Assembly: GCA_008729055.1 (NCBI GenBank)
Contig: SDUX01000002.1
Location: 2,631,874 to 2,695,873, forward strand
Direction: 5' to 3'
DNA length: 64,000 bases
From: Pyropia haitanensis
Lineage: Eukaryota; Rhodophyta; Bangiophyceae; Bangiales; Bangiaceae
The notes under the pieces are model-generated. The model worked only from the letters and a program-made list of their open reading frames with translations, was not told the origin of the DNA and searched no databases. Of this stretch, positions 50,488 through 59,428 are shown one piece after another. Position 1 is the first letter of the stretch, and each line of letters opens with the position of its first letter. The position numbers and the translations under genes were made by a program.

Positions 50488-53106
50488 ATGTTGGCTGACG
50501 CTGCACCCATGCGGGTGCCCGGCCGCTTCTTTTCCCGGCGGGAGGAGGTGGACGTGAACGCTGTTCCCGTTGTTCCCGTCGTCCCGGTGGCCGGGTATGG
50601 CGCCCGCAAGGGCGCGCCCGTCGATGTGGACGTGCAGGTGGATGCCAGTGCGGGCCCTGTCAAGGTCAATGTGAATGTAGAGGACGGTGCCAAGGCGACT
50701 GGTGGCGGCGGTGGCTTTTTTGGCTTTGGCCGCAAGACCGCCGTGGCCCCAGAGGTGGCTCCTGTCGGCGTGCCCGTCGTGCCGGTGACTGGCGTGGCGC
50801 CGGCCGTTTCGGCGTCGGGCGCCGCGGGCGCAGCGGCGGCCAAAGAGCACAAGGGCGGGCTGTTTGGGTTTGGCCGCAAGACCCACTCGGCCGCCGACGA
50901 TGTGGCGGTTGGTGCCGACCGCGCGGCGGACGCGGCGGGCCGCGCCACGGGTGACGCGGCCGCCCGCGCGGACCGCGCCGCCAGCCACGCTGGCCAGGCG
51001 ATGGAGGGCGCTGGGGCCGACGCGGCAGCCGCTGCCGATGACGCTGCGCACGGTGCCAAGCGCGGGCTGTTTGGCTTTGGCCGCAAGGCGTCGAGCGCCG
51101 CGGACGACGCGGCCGACGCGGCTGCGGGTGCCGCGGACGACACGGGCCGCGCTGTGTCGGGCGCCGCTCAGGGTGCGGCCGACGCGGCGGGTGACGCGGC
51201 GGAGGGTGCTAAGCGTGGCTTCTTTGGCTTTGGCCGCAAGGTGTCGGACACTGCGAGCGACGCGGCCGACGCGGCTGGCTCGGCGGTCGACGACACGGGC
51301 CGGGCTGTCGCCGGCGCTGCGCAGGATGCGGTTGACGCTGCCGGGGATGCGGCGGAGGGTGCCAAGCGTGGCTTCTTTGGGTTTGGCCGCAAGGCGTCGG
51401 ACACGGCTGCTGACGCGGCGGGGTCGGTGGCGGATGCGGCCGACAACACGAGCCGCGCCGTGACGGGCGCTGCGCAGGATGCGGCGGATGCGGCTGGGGA
51501 TGCGGCGGAGGGTGCCAAGCGTGGGCTGTTTGGCTTCGGTCGCAAGGCGTCGAGCGCTGCGAGCGACGCGGCCGACGCGGCTGGCTCGGCGGTCGACGAC
51601 ACGGGCCGGGCTGTCGCCGGCGCTGCGCAGGATGCGGTTGACGCTGCCGGGGATGCGGCGGAGGGTGCCAAGCGTGGCTTCTTTGGGTTTGGCCGCAAGG
51701 CGTCGGACACGGCTGCTGACGCGGCGGGGTCGGTGGCAGATGCGGTCGACAACACGAGCCGCGCCGTGACGGGCGCTGCGCAGGATGCGGCGGATGCGGC
51801 TGGGGATGCGGCGGAGGGTGCCAAGCGTGGGCTGTTTGGCTTCGGTCGCAAGGCGTCGAGCGCTGCGAGCGACGCGGCCGACGCGGCTGGCTCGGCGGTC
51901 GACGACACGACCCGGGCTGTGACGAATGCCGCGTCGGACGCGGCCGACGTGGCGGGCGACGCGGCGGTCAAGACGAAGAAGGGCCTGTTTGGCTTTGGCC
52001 GCAAGGTCTCGGACGCTGCGGGCGACGCGGCGGATGCAACGGCCGAGGCGGCGGACAAGGCTGGTCGTCAGGCGTCGCGCATGGCGGCCGACGCGGCCGA
52101 CGCGGCTGGTGATGCGGCGGACGCGGCGGGTGATGCGGCGACGCAGACGAAGAAGGGCCTGTTTGGCTTTGGCCGCAAGGTCTCGGACGCTGCGGGCGAC
52201 GCGGCGGATGCAACGGCCGAGGCGGCGGACAAGGTTGGTCGTCAGGCGTCGCGCGTGGCGGCCGACGCGGCCGACGCGGCTGGTGATGCGGCGGCGCAGA
52301 CGAAGAAGGGCCTGTTTGGCCTTGGCCGCCAGGCGTCCAAGACGGCGACGCAGGCGGCTGGCACGGTGGCGGGCGCGGCCGCTGGCGCGGCCGGCGCCGT
52401 CGACGGCACTGGCCGTGCGGTGTCGAGCAATGTGTCCAACGCGCTTGGTGCGGCGGGCCGCTCGCTGCTCTCGGGCGCGGACGCGCTTGGCGACGGCGCC
52501 ACCGAGTATGGCCGCGGCATTGGCGGCGTGCTGAACCGCATTGGCTCTGGCCTGGAAGATGTGCGCCGCACGACGGTGAGCACGACGGCGGGCCTGGCCA
52601 CGTACGCGGTGACCCACTTTTGGCCTTGGGACCATGACCGCCACTACTTTGCGCCGACCTTTTGGCACCAGTGGGTGTATCACCGGGCCGAGGGCGGGAC
52701 GATCATGAGCGCGGGCCTTCACAAGCTGCCGCTCAAGGTCACGTCGACGCTCAAGCCGCTGACGCAGGAGTGGAAGCTGACCACCCGCGTGCTGATGCTG
52801 CCTCGCCTCAAGCTGTGCCAGGTCATTGGCAAGGCGGGGATGTACCTGAAGGGCGACGGCGCGCCGTACGTCGGTGTGGAGCTGGATAAGGTGGTGTCGG
52901 TGCCCAGGCTCAACGGCACCTCTGTGTTTGCCAATGCCAACTGGCGGTCGACGCGCGCCGAGGAGAAGGTGGACGATGTGATTGCGTCGGCGGGCGTGCA
53001 GCAGACGTACAAGCTGGGGAGCTTGCCACCGCTGACCATCCGCGTTGGCTACACGTCGCGCAACGAGTGGGTGGTGACGCCCATTCCGTTTGGCCACTAC
53101 TTCTAG
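50488..53106 (+). CDS. Ala/Asp-rich tandem-repeat protein with eleven FGFGRK-type motifs and a novel C-terminal domain
   Basis: Single intact frame, 872 residues, starting at the ATG at 50488 (TTCACCATG). Residues 1-75 include VPVVPVVPVAGYG and alternating charged/hydrophobic strands (VDVDVQVDAS, VKVNVNVED). The centre has eleven motifs of the type [KG][RKG]G[FL]FG[FL]GR[KQ], spaced mostly 51 residues and separated by Ala/Asp/Gly stretches such as DAADAAGDAAEGA. These should form amphipathic helices like group 3 LEA (LEA_4) proteins, though acidic rather than lysine-rich. The last ~190 residues are different: aromatic (THFWPWDHDRHYFAPTFWHQ), then strand-like (LKLCQVIGKAGMYLKGDG, SVFANANWRST) and ending WVVTPIPFGHYF, as if folded. 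No signal peptide or membrane helix is clear. A stress-protective or membrane-coating role is inference from composition. The family is not recognised. Confidence 0.75.
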   Translation: MLADAAPMRVPGRFFSRREEVDVNAVPVVPVVPVAGYGARKGAPVDVDVQVDASAGPVKVNVNVEDGAKATGGGGGFFGFGRKTAVAPEVAPVGVPVVPVTGVAPAVSASGAAGAAAAKEHKGGLFGFGRKTHSAADDVAVGADRAADAAGRATGDAAARADRAASHAGQAMEGAGADAAAAADDAAHGAKRGLFGFGRKASSAADDAADAAAGAADDTGRAVSGAAQGAADAAGDAAEGAKRGFFGFGRKVSDTASDAADAAGSAVDDTGRAVAGAAQDAVDAAGDAAEGAKRGFFGFGRKASDTAADAAGSVADAADNTSRAVTGAAQDAADAAGDAAEGAKRGLFGFGRKASSAASDAADAAGSAVDDTGRAVAGAAQDAVDAAGDAAEGAKRGFFGFGRKASDTAADAAGSVADAVDNTSRAVTGAAQDAADAAGDAAEGAKRGLFGFGRKASSAASDAADAAGSAVDDTTRAVTNAASDAADVAGDAAVKTKKGLFGFGRKVSDAAGDAADATAEAADKAGRQASRMAADAADAAGDAADAAGDAATQTKKGLFGFGRKVSDAAGDAADATAEAADKVGRQASRVAADAADAAGDAAAQTKKGLFGLGRQASKTATQAAGTVAGAAAGAAGAVDGTGRAVSSNVSNALGAAGRSLLSGADALGDGATEYGRGIGGVLNRIGSGLEDVRRTTVSTTAGLATYAVTHFWPWDHDRHYFAPTFWHQWVYHRAEGGTIMSAGLHKLPLKVTSTLKPLTQEWKLTTRVLMLPRLKLCQVIGKAGMYLKGDGAPYVGVELDKVVSVPRLNGTSVFANANWRSTRAEEKVDDVIASAGVQQTYKLGSLPPLTIRVGYTSRNEWVVTPIPFGHYF
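50860..52340 (+). repeat. In-frame tandem repeats in the FGFGRK gene (153-bp units, 306-bp dimer)
   Basis: Units of about 153 bp (51 codons), each carrying one FGFGRK motif. Between about 51250 and 51907 two alternating unit types make a 306-bp dimer repeated just over twice and nearly identical at the base level (GCCAAGCGTGGCTTC at 51361 recurs at 51667). A separate pair with 174- then 153-bp spacing (GACGAAGAAGGGCCTG at 51972, 52146 and 52299) forms the 3' part. Near identity points to recent duplication or ongoing gene conversion. Confidence 0.9.
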
Positions 53107-54029
53107 GCGCCCCTGTCCAGGTCCTGATGTTGTTTTCTGGGCGTGTTGCTGTTGCGTGGGTGTGTGTGTGGTGCGACCCGGTTTGTTGAGTGTGTTTTTT
53201 TTTCCTTTTGCTGTGAGCTCCTCACGTGCCGTTGGTGGGAGATGGGGTGCAACAAGGTAGCGCGCTCTGGCGCGCAGATGTGCGGGATGTAAATCTTTGG
53301 CCCCCTTCTTTGTTACTCTGGTCGCCGTCGCTGAGGCTCGCCGCCGCTGACCATGACAACAGCTCGCTCGTCCCGTCTGCAGAGCCCCCCCCCGACGCGG
53401 CGGGTGGCGGCGCTGCCGCCGCCCTCGCGGCGCGCCGTTGCCCCCCCCGCAACGCCCGAGTCACTGCCTCCCCGACAACCCCCGGGCGTCCGTCCACACC
53501 GCCGCCGTCTGGGATGGTGCCGCCGCGATGCAGTAGTGCCCCGTGGCAACGGCCCGTGCGTGACGCGGGGCGGCGGTGCGGCGGCTTGGGCGCGGCCCGC
53601 GGGGGTGCGCGAGTGGGGGTGACGCGCCCCCCCCCCCCGGCGCCCCCCCCCCTACCTCCCGCCCCCCGTCTCTGGGCAGACGCAGCAGCCACAGCGGGCG
53701 GCCGCGCGGCCCCCCGCCCGGGGCGCCGCCCCTGCACTGCCCCTCTTGCCCCGCTCCCACCCCACCCGCGGGGCGCGCGCGCGCGCCGGCACACCCGCCG
53801 CGGCGGCGGCGGCGCCACCGCCGCGAGCTGACGACAGCGGGCCAGCCCCCGCTGGCACGGGGCGCCCCGCACGGGCGGCTGCGGTCGGCCTAGGCACTGC
53901 AGCACAGGGTCGTCCCGCAACGGGGCGGCCGCGCCGCCGCCGCGCCGCCGCCGCCGTCGCCCTCACTCGGCCGGCAGCCGTGGCGTCCACCGACGCGCCA
54001 CGCGGTACAAGCTTTGGGAATGTCCCCCC
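53107..54029. other. Convergent 3' spacer, repeat protein / kinesin
   Basis: About 920 bp between convergent genes. T-rich sequence at 53190-53215, including a T10 run, is probably the 3' end of the repeat-protein transcript. The remainder (53350-54030) is GC-rich with every frame open; none shows protein-like features. Confidence 0.4.
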
Positions 54030-54625
54030 TCACCAGCCGCCCCCCGCGGCCGTGACGCCGGCGGCGCGCTCATCGTCCTCCCACCCGCCGTCGGCGTCGG
54101 CGTCGGCGTCGCTGGCCACGTCGCTGGCCGCGTCGCTGGCCGACGCGTCCCCCCCCCCCCCCCCTCTGCCATCAGCGTCGTCCCCCCCCCCCACCCCCCC
54201 AGGGGCTGGTGGTGGCTCGTCCAACGACGCCTCCCCCCCCCCCCCCCCTCCCCCCCCCCTCCCCCCCAACCCCCACCGCCCGCTCCGCCGCCGCCGCCCG
54301 CGCGACCGCCGCCGCCGCGGCGGCGCGCGCGGCGAGCAGCTCCCCCCCCAGCGCCGCCGCGACCGCCGCGCGCTCCGCCGCCGCCGCGGCGGCGGCGGCC
54401 CCCCCGCGGCGGCGAGCGCGGCGCGGAGGCCCGCCGCCTCGGCGGCGAGCGCGTCAATGATGGCCACCAGCGCGGCGGTGCGGGCGTCGGCGGCGGCGGC
54501 CGCCGCCGCCGCCGCCGCGCGCGCGTCGGCCGCGTCGCCGAGCGCGTCGTCGACGGCGGCCTGCAGGTGGCCAATGATGCCCACCGCGCCGCCGAGCGTC
54601 AGCGCGGGGTGGCCGCCGCCGCACC

Positions 54626-54667
<42 letters not shown>

Positions 54668-55342
54668 ACCCGCCGCCGCCGCCGCCGCGGGCGGGCGTAG
54701 CGGGCGGCCGTAACGCCGGGCGCCTCCCCCCCCCGATCCGGCCCGGCGGCGCCGCCGCGGCGGGCGGCAGCCGGTCGCCCCCCCCCCCCAGCGGCGGCGC
54801 GGTCTTGACCACCGCCGCCACCGCCGCGGCGCGCAGCACGTGCACCGTGTCGTCCGCGTCGCGCGCGGTCGGCGACGCGTGCGCGAGGACGACGACCGCG
54901 CCCGCGGCGAGGCCCCGCGCGAGCAGCTTGGTCAGCGTGCTGTCCCGGTACGGCACCACCGCGGGGCGGCCGCCGCGGGCGGGCGTGTCGCCGCCGCCGC
55001 CACCACCACCACCACCACCACCACCACCACCACCACCACCACCACCACCACCACCACCACCACTGCCACCACCACCACTGCCACCCAACGCCGCCGCCGC
55101 CGCGGCCGTCGCGGCGGTCGTCCCGGGCGCCGCGGCCGCCGCGGCGGCCGCCGCCGCCGCCTCGGCCGCCTGGTTGGCCGCCAGCGCGCGGAGGACATTG
55201 CCGAGCGCGTGGAGCGACCCGTTGATCGCCGCCGCCTCGTCGGCGCGCGCCCGCGCGGCGGCGGGCGTGGCGGCCGCGGCGGCCGCGCCGCCGGCGCCCC
55301 CGCCACCGTCACCGGCGTCACCATCCCCACCGCCACCGTCGC

Positions 55343-55375
<33 letters not shown>

Positions 55376-55540
55376 CGGTGCCGACGCCGTCGCCGCCGCC
55401 GCCACGCCCCCCCGCCGGCGCCGCCACCGACCGCTCCGACCCCGCCAGGTCCACCACCGTCACCGCCGCGCCGTGCCGCGGCGGCGGCGGCGGCACGCCC
55501 GCCAGCAGCGCCCGCGCCGTCGCGGCCTCGTCCGTGTCGC

Positions 55541-55580
<40 letters not shown>

Positions 55581-56764
55581 ACCACCCCCGCCGCCGCCGC
55601 CGTCGGCCGCGTCGGCCGCGTCGGCCGGCGGCACGTGGATGGTAAAGACCGCGTGCGAGCGGGAGGACCGCCCGTTGCGGCCCGTCGGGGCGGTCCGCCG
55701 GCGGCGGGCGGCGGCGGCGAGCGCCGCCGCCGCCGCCGCGGGCGCCGTCACGGGCAGCCGCGTCAGGCCGTCGACGACCGCGGGGCCGTGCCGCGGGTAG
55801 CGCACCCGGAGGGACCGCCGCGGCGGCGCGGCCGCGGCGGCCGCGGCGGCCGTATCCCCGTCGGCGCCGCCCCCACCGCCGCCCCCACCGCCGCCCCCAC
55901 CGCCGCCGCCGCCGCCCCCACCGCCGCCGCCGCCACCGCCGCCACTGTGCGGGCCGAGCAGGTCGTACACCCGGTCCCGGTACACCTCCGCCGCCGACAC
56001 CCACACGCCCGCCGCCCGGCGGGGCTGCCCCGCCAGCCGCGCCATCACGCCGCGCACCGCCCGCGGCAGCAGCCCCTCCTCGTCACCCCCCCCCCCCCCC
56101 CCCCCCCCCAACGGCGGCGGCGGCGACGCGGCCCGCCGGCGCGGCGGCCGCCCCCGCCGCCGGCCCGAGGATGGTGTGGCTCTTGCCCGAGTTGGTACAC
56201 CCATACGCGAGGAGCAGCCCGTCGACGCCACCGTCGACGGCGCCCGCCAGCAGGCCGTCGCCGACGCCCGCCCACAGCGCCGCCGTCGACGCGGCGGGGC
56301 CGACGACCGCGTCAACGGGGAAGGCCGCGACGCCCGTCGCAACGACGGCGGGGCCGTACAGCGACGGCCGCGACGGCCGGACGGTGACCGTCGCGCCCGG
56401 CGCGGCGGCGGCGGCGGCGCCCCCCCCCCCACCGCCGCCGCCGCCACCGCCGCCGCCGTCGAGGGCGCCGACGACGCCCACCGCCTCGACGCGCGCCGCC
56501 GCGTCGGCCGCGTCCGCCGACGCGCCGCCGTCGGCCACGCCCGCCGGGAAGACCGCCACCGCCAGCGGCTCGGCGGCGGCAACCTCGGCGGGCGTCCGCG
56601 GGCGGACGCGGAGGACCACCCGCACCGGCTGCCGCGGCGGCGGCGGGTGGCGGCGGCGGCTCGGCCGCGCCGCCGCCGCCGCCGCCGCCGCGGTCGCCGA
56701 CGGCGGCCGCGTCGGCGTCGGCGGCGGCGGCACGGGCGGCGGCGCGTCACCGACGGGCACCGCC

Positions 56765-56796
<32 letters not shown>

Positions 56797-57085
56797 CGCT
56801 GCCGCCGCCGCCGCCGCCGCCGCGGACCGTCCCCCACCAGCGGCGGCGGCGGGCGGCGGCGGTGGGGGTGGCGGCGGCGGCGGCGGTGGGGGTGGCGGCG
56901 GCGGCGGCGGCCCGTCGCGGCCACCCCCCCCGCCGCCGCCGCCGGCGGCGGCGCGGGGCGGCTTGGCGGCGGACGCGGCAAACTCGAGGGCGCGGGCGAC
57001 CCGCCCCGGCGGGGCGGCCCGCTGCTGCGGCGGCGGCAGCGGCCGCGGGCCGCCCCGCCGCCGCTCCGCGAGGGGCGTCCGCCGC

Positions 57086-57119
<34 letters not shown>

Positions 57120-57159
57120 GGGTGGCGCCGCCGCCGATGCGGCGTGGCGGGAGGGGCAT
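54030..57159 (-). CDS. Kinesin motor protein, kinesin-6-like; frameshifted at homopolymers
   Basis: Microtubule motor. From the ATG at 57159 a ~200-residue low-complexity N-terminus precedes the motor start QPVRVVLRVRPRTPAE. The P-loop reads LLAYGCTNSGKSHTILG; TNSGK in place of the usual TGSGK is the signature of the kinesin-6 group (KIF20/KIF23), which acts in anaphase spindle and cytokinesis. The frame changes in a C24 run (56086-56109) and the motor continues: VWVSAAEVYRDRVYDLLGP, GRNGRSSRSHAVFTIHV (switch I), VTVVDLAGSERS (switch II), INGSLHALGNVLRAL and VPYRDSTLTKLLARGL. Very long Gly insertions (hundreds of bases of GGC/GGT) interrupt the motor loops. After the motor come short helical segments (GIIGHLQAAVDDALG; TAALVAIIDALAAEAAGLRA) and probably another frame change near 54400. 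The tail is acidic and the stop is at 54030. Confidence 0.85.
55000..55063. repeat. (CCA)n microsatellite in the kinesin gene
   Basis: About 21 uninterrupted CCA/ACC triplets, continuing imperfectly to about 55079. On the coding strand it gives a poly-Gly run inside a motor-domain loop insertion before VPYRDSTLTK. Likely polymorphic in length. Confidence 0.85.
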
Positions 57160-58358
57160 CGTCGGGTGCAGGGGAGCGATGGGGGGGGGGGGGGTGCGGG
57201 GGGGGTAGTGGAGGCGCGCGCGGAAAGGACGGTGGGGGTGGGGGGGGGGGGGGAAGCAGAGGCCGAGGGCAACGGCACGGGGACGTGGGGGGTGGGGGGG
57301 GGGAGTCGGGGCGGGCGGCCGGCGGGTGGGCTGGCGCTGGCAACGATGACGGTAGCAACGACAGGGGCGACGACAGGGGCGGCGGCGGCGGCGGTGGGCG
57401 GCGGGCGGGTGGGGCGGCGCGGCGGGCGGTCAAGTAGGCGCGCGGCCGCCGGCGGGCGGCGGCGGCGCGGCGGCGCGGCGGCGGCGCGTGCCGACGGCGC
57501 GAGCGGGCGGGGGCGTGGCCGCCACGGGGCGGCGGCGGGACCACGTCAGGCGGTACCGCCAGCCGCCGCCGCCGCTCCCACCGCGTCAATGCGGTGGGGG
57601 GGCGCCCGCGATGGACCCGCGGGGGGAGCGGGAGGGAGAGCCGAGGGAGGGCGGGGCCGCGCCGGCGGGTGGGCCGCTGTGCCACCTCCCCGCGCCCACG
57701 CAGTGTCTCCCCGGCTCCACACCCATCCCCCTTCCCCCCGCCCCCCCCCGCAGCGACCGCCAGGCCCCACCCCCCCGCTCTTGCACCCCGCTCTTGCACC
57801 CCCCCCCCCCCCTCTCATCGCCAGGAGGCCAACGGCGCGTTGGCCGTGCCGCGTTTGGAATGGGCGCCGCCGCGGCCGGCAAGACGAAACGGCTGACGCG
57901 GGGCGGTTGGCGCCACGGCGGCGCGAGACGGGACGGTGCCGGCATGATGCCGTATTTTCTTGGGCGCCCCCACCCCCCACCCCCTCAGTCTTTGAAATTC
58001 AAGTACAGGTAGGGAGGGGAGCGGGGCGGCGGCGTCGGCGGGGGTGTGCCGTTTTGCACGCGCCACGGCAGTGCGGGTCGCTCCCCCCAATCGACGGGTG
58101 CGGCACGTGCAACGCGCACACGCCCGCGGCCGGGCGGTGGCGGCGCGCGGGCGGCCGCGAGACGCGCGGGCCGCGGACGGGGTGGCGGGCGGGGCGGCGG
58201 CGGGCCGCGCGGGCGCGGCGCGGGTGGGGCGGCGGCCGGCGGCGACGGCAAGCGGCGGCGACAGCGGCAACGGCAACGGCGGCAGCGGCCGCAGCGGCTG
58301 CTGCGGTGGGGGGGGGTGGCGGCGGCAGCGGCCGCAGCGGCCGCGGCGTTCCCCGCTC
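57160..58358. promoter_or_regulatory. Divergent intergenic region, kinesin / UFC1
   Basis: 1.2 kb between divergent start codons that should contain both promoters. It is dominated by G runs next to the kinesin (57180-57300) and mixed G/C runs elsewhere. A less GC-rich patch at 57945-58010 is the only hint of a core element. Short frames (for example MGAAAAGKTKRLTRGG from about 57859) were judged insufficient for a gene. Confidence 0.4.
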
Positions 58359-59428
58359 ATGTCGCTCGACGCGGCCAAGCTGCCGCCGCTGACGGTGCGG
58401 GCAGGTACGTTTCTTTTATGGTTTTTTTTTTGTTGACGTCGTGCGGAGGAGGCGGAGAGGATGGGGTGAGTGGGGTGGGTGGGGCGGGTGAGGTGAGGCA
58501 GAGCGGACGGGCGGGGCGGCCGGACAGAGGCCGCCCCGCTGCGGTCGGCGCTCCTCCCGGGCCGCCGCTGCCTGCGGCGTGAGAGGCGCGGGCGCTGACG
58601 TGGGGTTGGCCGCCGCGGTTGTTGGGGTCCCCCCCCCCCTCTTTTCTTTTGTCCCCGCTCCACCGCGGCCCCCCCCCCCCCCGCTGCTCTGGCGTGGCGA
58701 TGCAGGCCCGCGGGATGCAGAGTGGCCGGCCCGCCACCGGGAGGAGCTGGTCACCCTCATCGCCGCGGTGACGGCCAACCGGGCTGCGGACCGGGAGTGG
58801 TACACCCTCACCTGTGACGACACGGTGCGTGGGGGGGGGGGGGGGTGGGGGGGGAGCGGCGGTGGGGGTGGGGGGGGAGACCCGACGCCGGCTGTGCCAG
58901 CGGGCGCCGCGAATACGGCCGCCCCCCACAGGTCTGCTACGCAGGCAGCGCCCCGTCGTGTGAGCTGGTGAGGTGCAGAGGCGCACTGGTGTGCCTGGCG
59001 TGGCCGCGGGTCTGACTCAACAACTGCGTACGTGGGGTCCCGTTCGTGCCCTTCCCCCGCTGCCTTGACCCACTTTCGCCGCTGTCGACGGGACCCTCTG
59101 CTCTCGCCCCACACAGGGCACCCGCTGGAAGGGCACGTGCTGGGCCTTCCACGCCAACCTTCGCTACCAGTTTGACCTCCTCGTCACGCTGCCCGTCACG
59201 TACCCCGCCGCCCCCCCCGCCGTCCTGCTCCCCGGCCTCACCGGCCGGACGGCCAAGATGTACCGCGACGGGGCCATCTGCCAGACGGTGCACTTTGAGC
59301 CCGCCTGGGCCCGCCACGCGCCGCGGTGGGGGGTGGCGCACGTGCTCGCCGCGGGGCTGGGGCCGTGGCTCGCCGCGGAGCTGCCCGACCTGGTCGCCCG
59401 GGGGGTGGTGGCGGAGTTTGTGCAGTGA
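58359..59428 (+). CDS. UFC1: UFM1-conjugating enzyme 1 (UFC1), three exons
   Basis: E2 enzyme that carries UFM1 from UBA5 to the UFL1 ligase. Exons 58359-58404, 58706-58824 and 59117-59428; introns of 301 and 292 nt with donors GTACGT and GTGCGT and AG acceptors. The 158-residue product aligns with human UFC1 along its length: PPLTVRAGPRDAEW, EELVTLIAAV, REWYTLTCDDTGTRWKGTCW across the second junction, YQFDLLVTLPVTYP, LTGRTAKMYRDGAICQTVHF with the catalytic Cys (Cys116 in human), WARHAPRWGVAHVLAAGLGP and WLAAELPDLVARGVV. The junctions restore exactly the family spacing, which confirms the gene model. It is probably cytosolic or at the ER face. Divergent from the kinesin gene. Confidence 0.95.

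Noticed and set aside
50461..53097. An 878-codon minus-strand open frame opposite the FGFGRK repeat gene
   Set aside because: It mirrors the repeats in Arg/Ala-rich form; the plus frame has the protein-like C-terminal domain and a sensible start.
53222..53920. A 232-codon minus-strand open frame between the repeat protein and the kinesin
   Set aside because: Arg/Pro/Gly-rich with no recognisable features; treated as 3' spacer.
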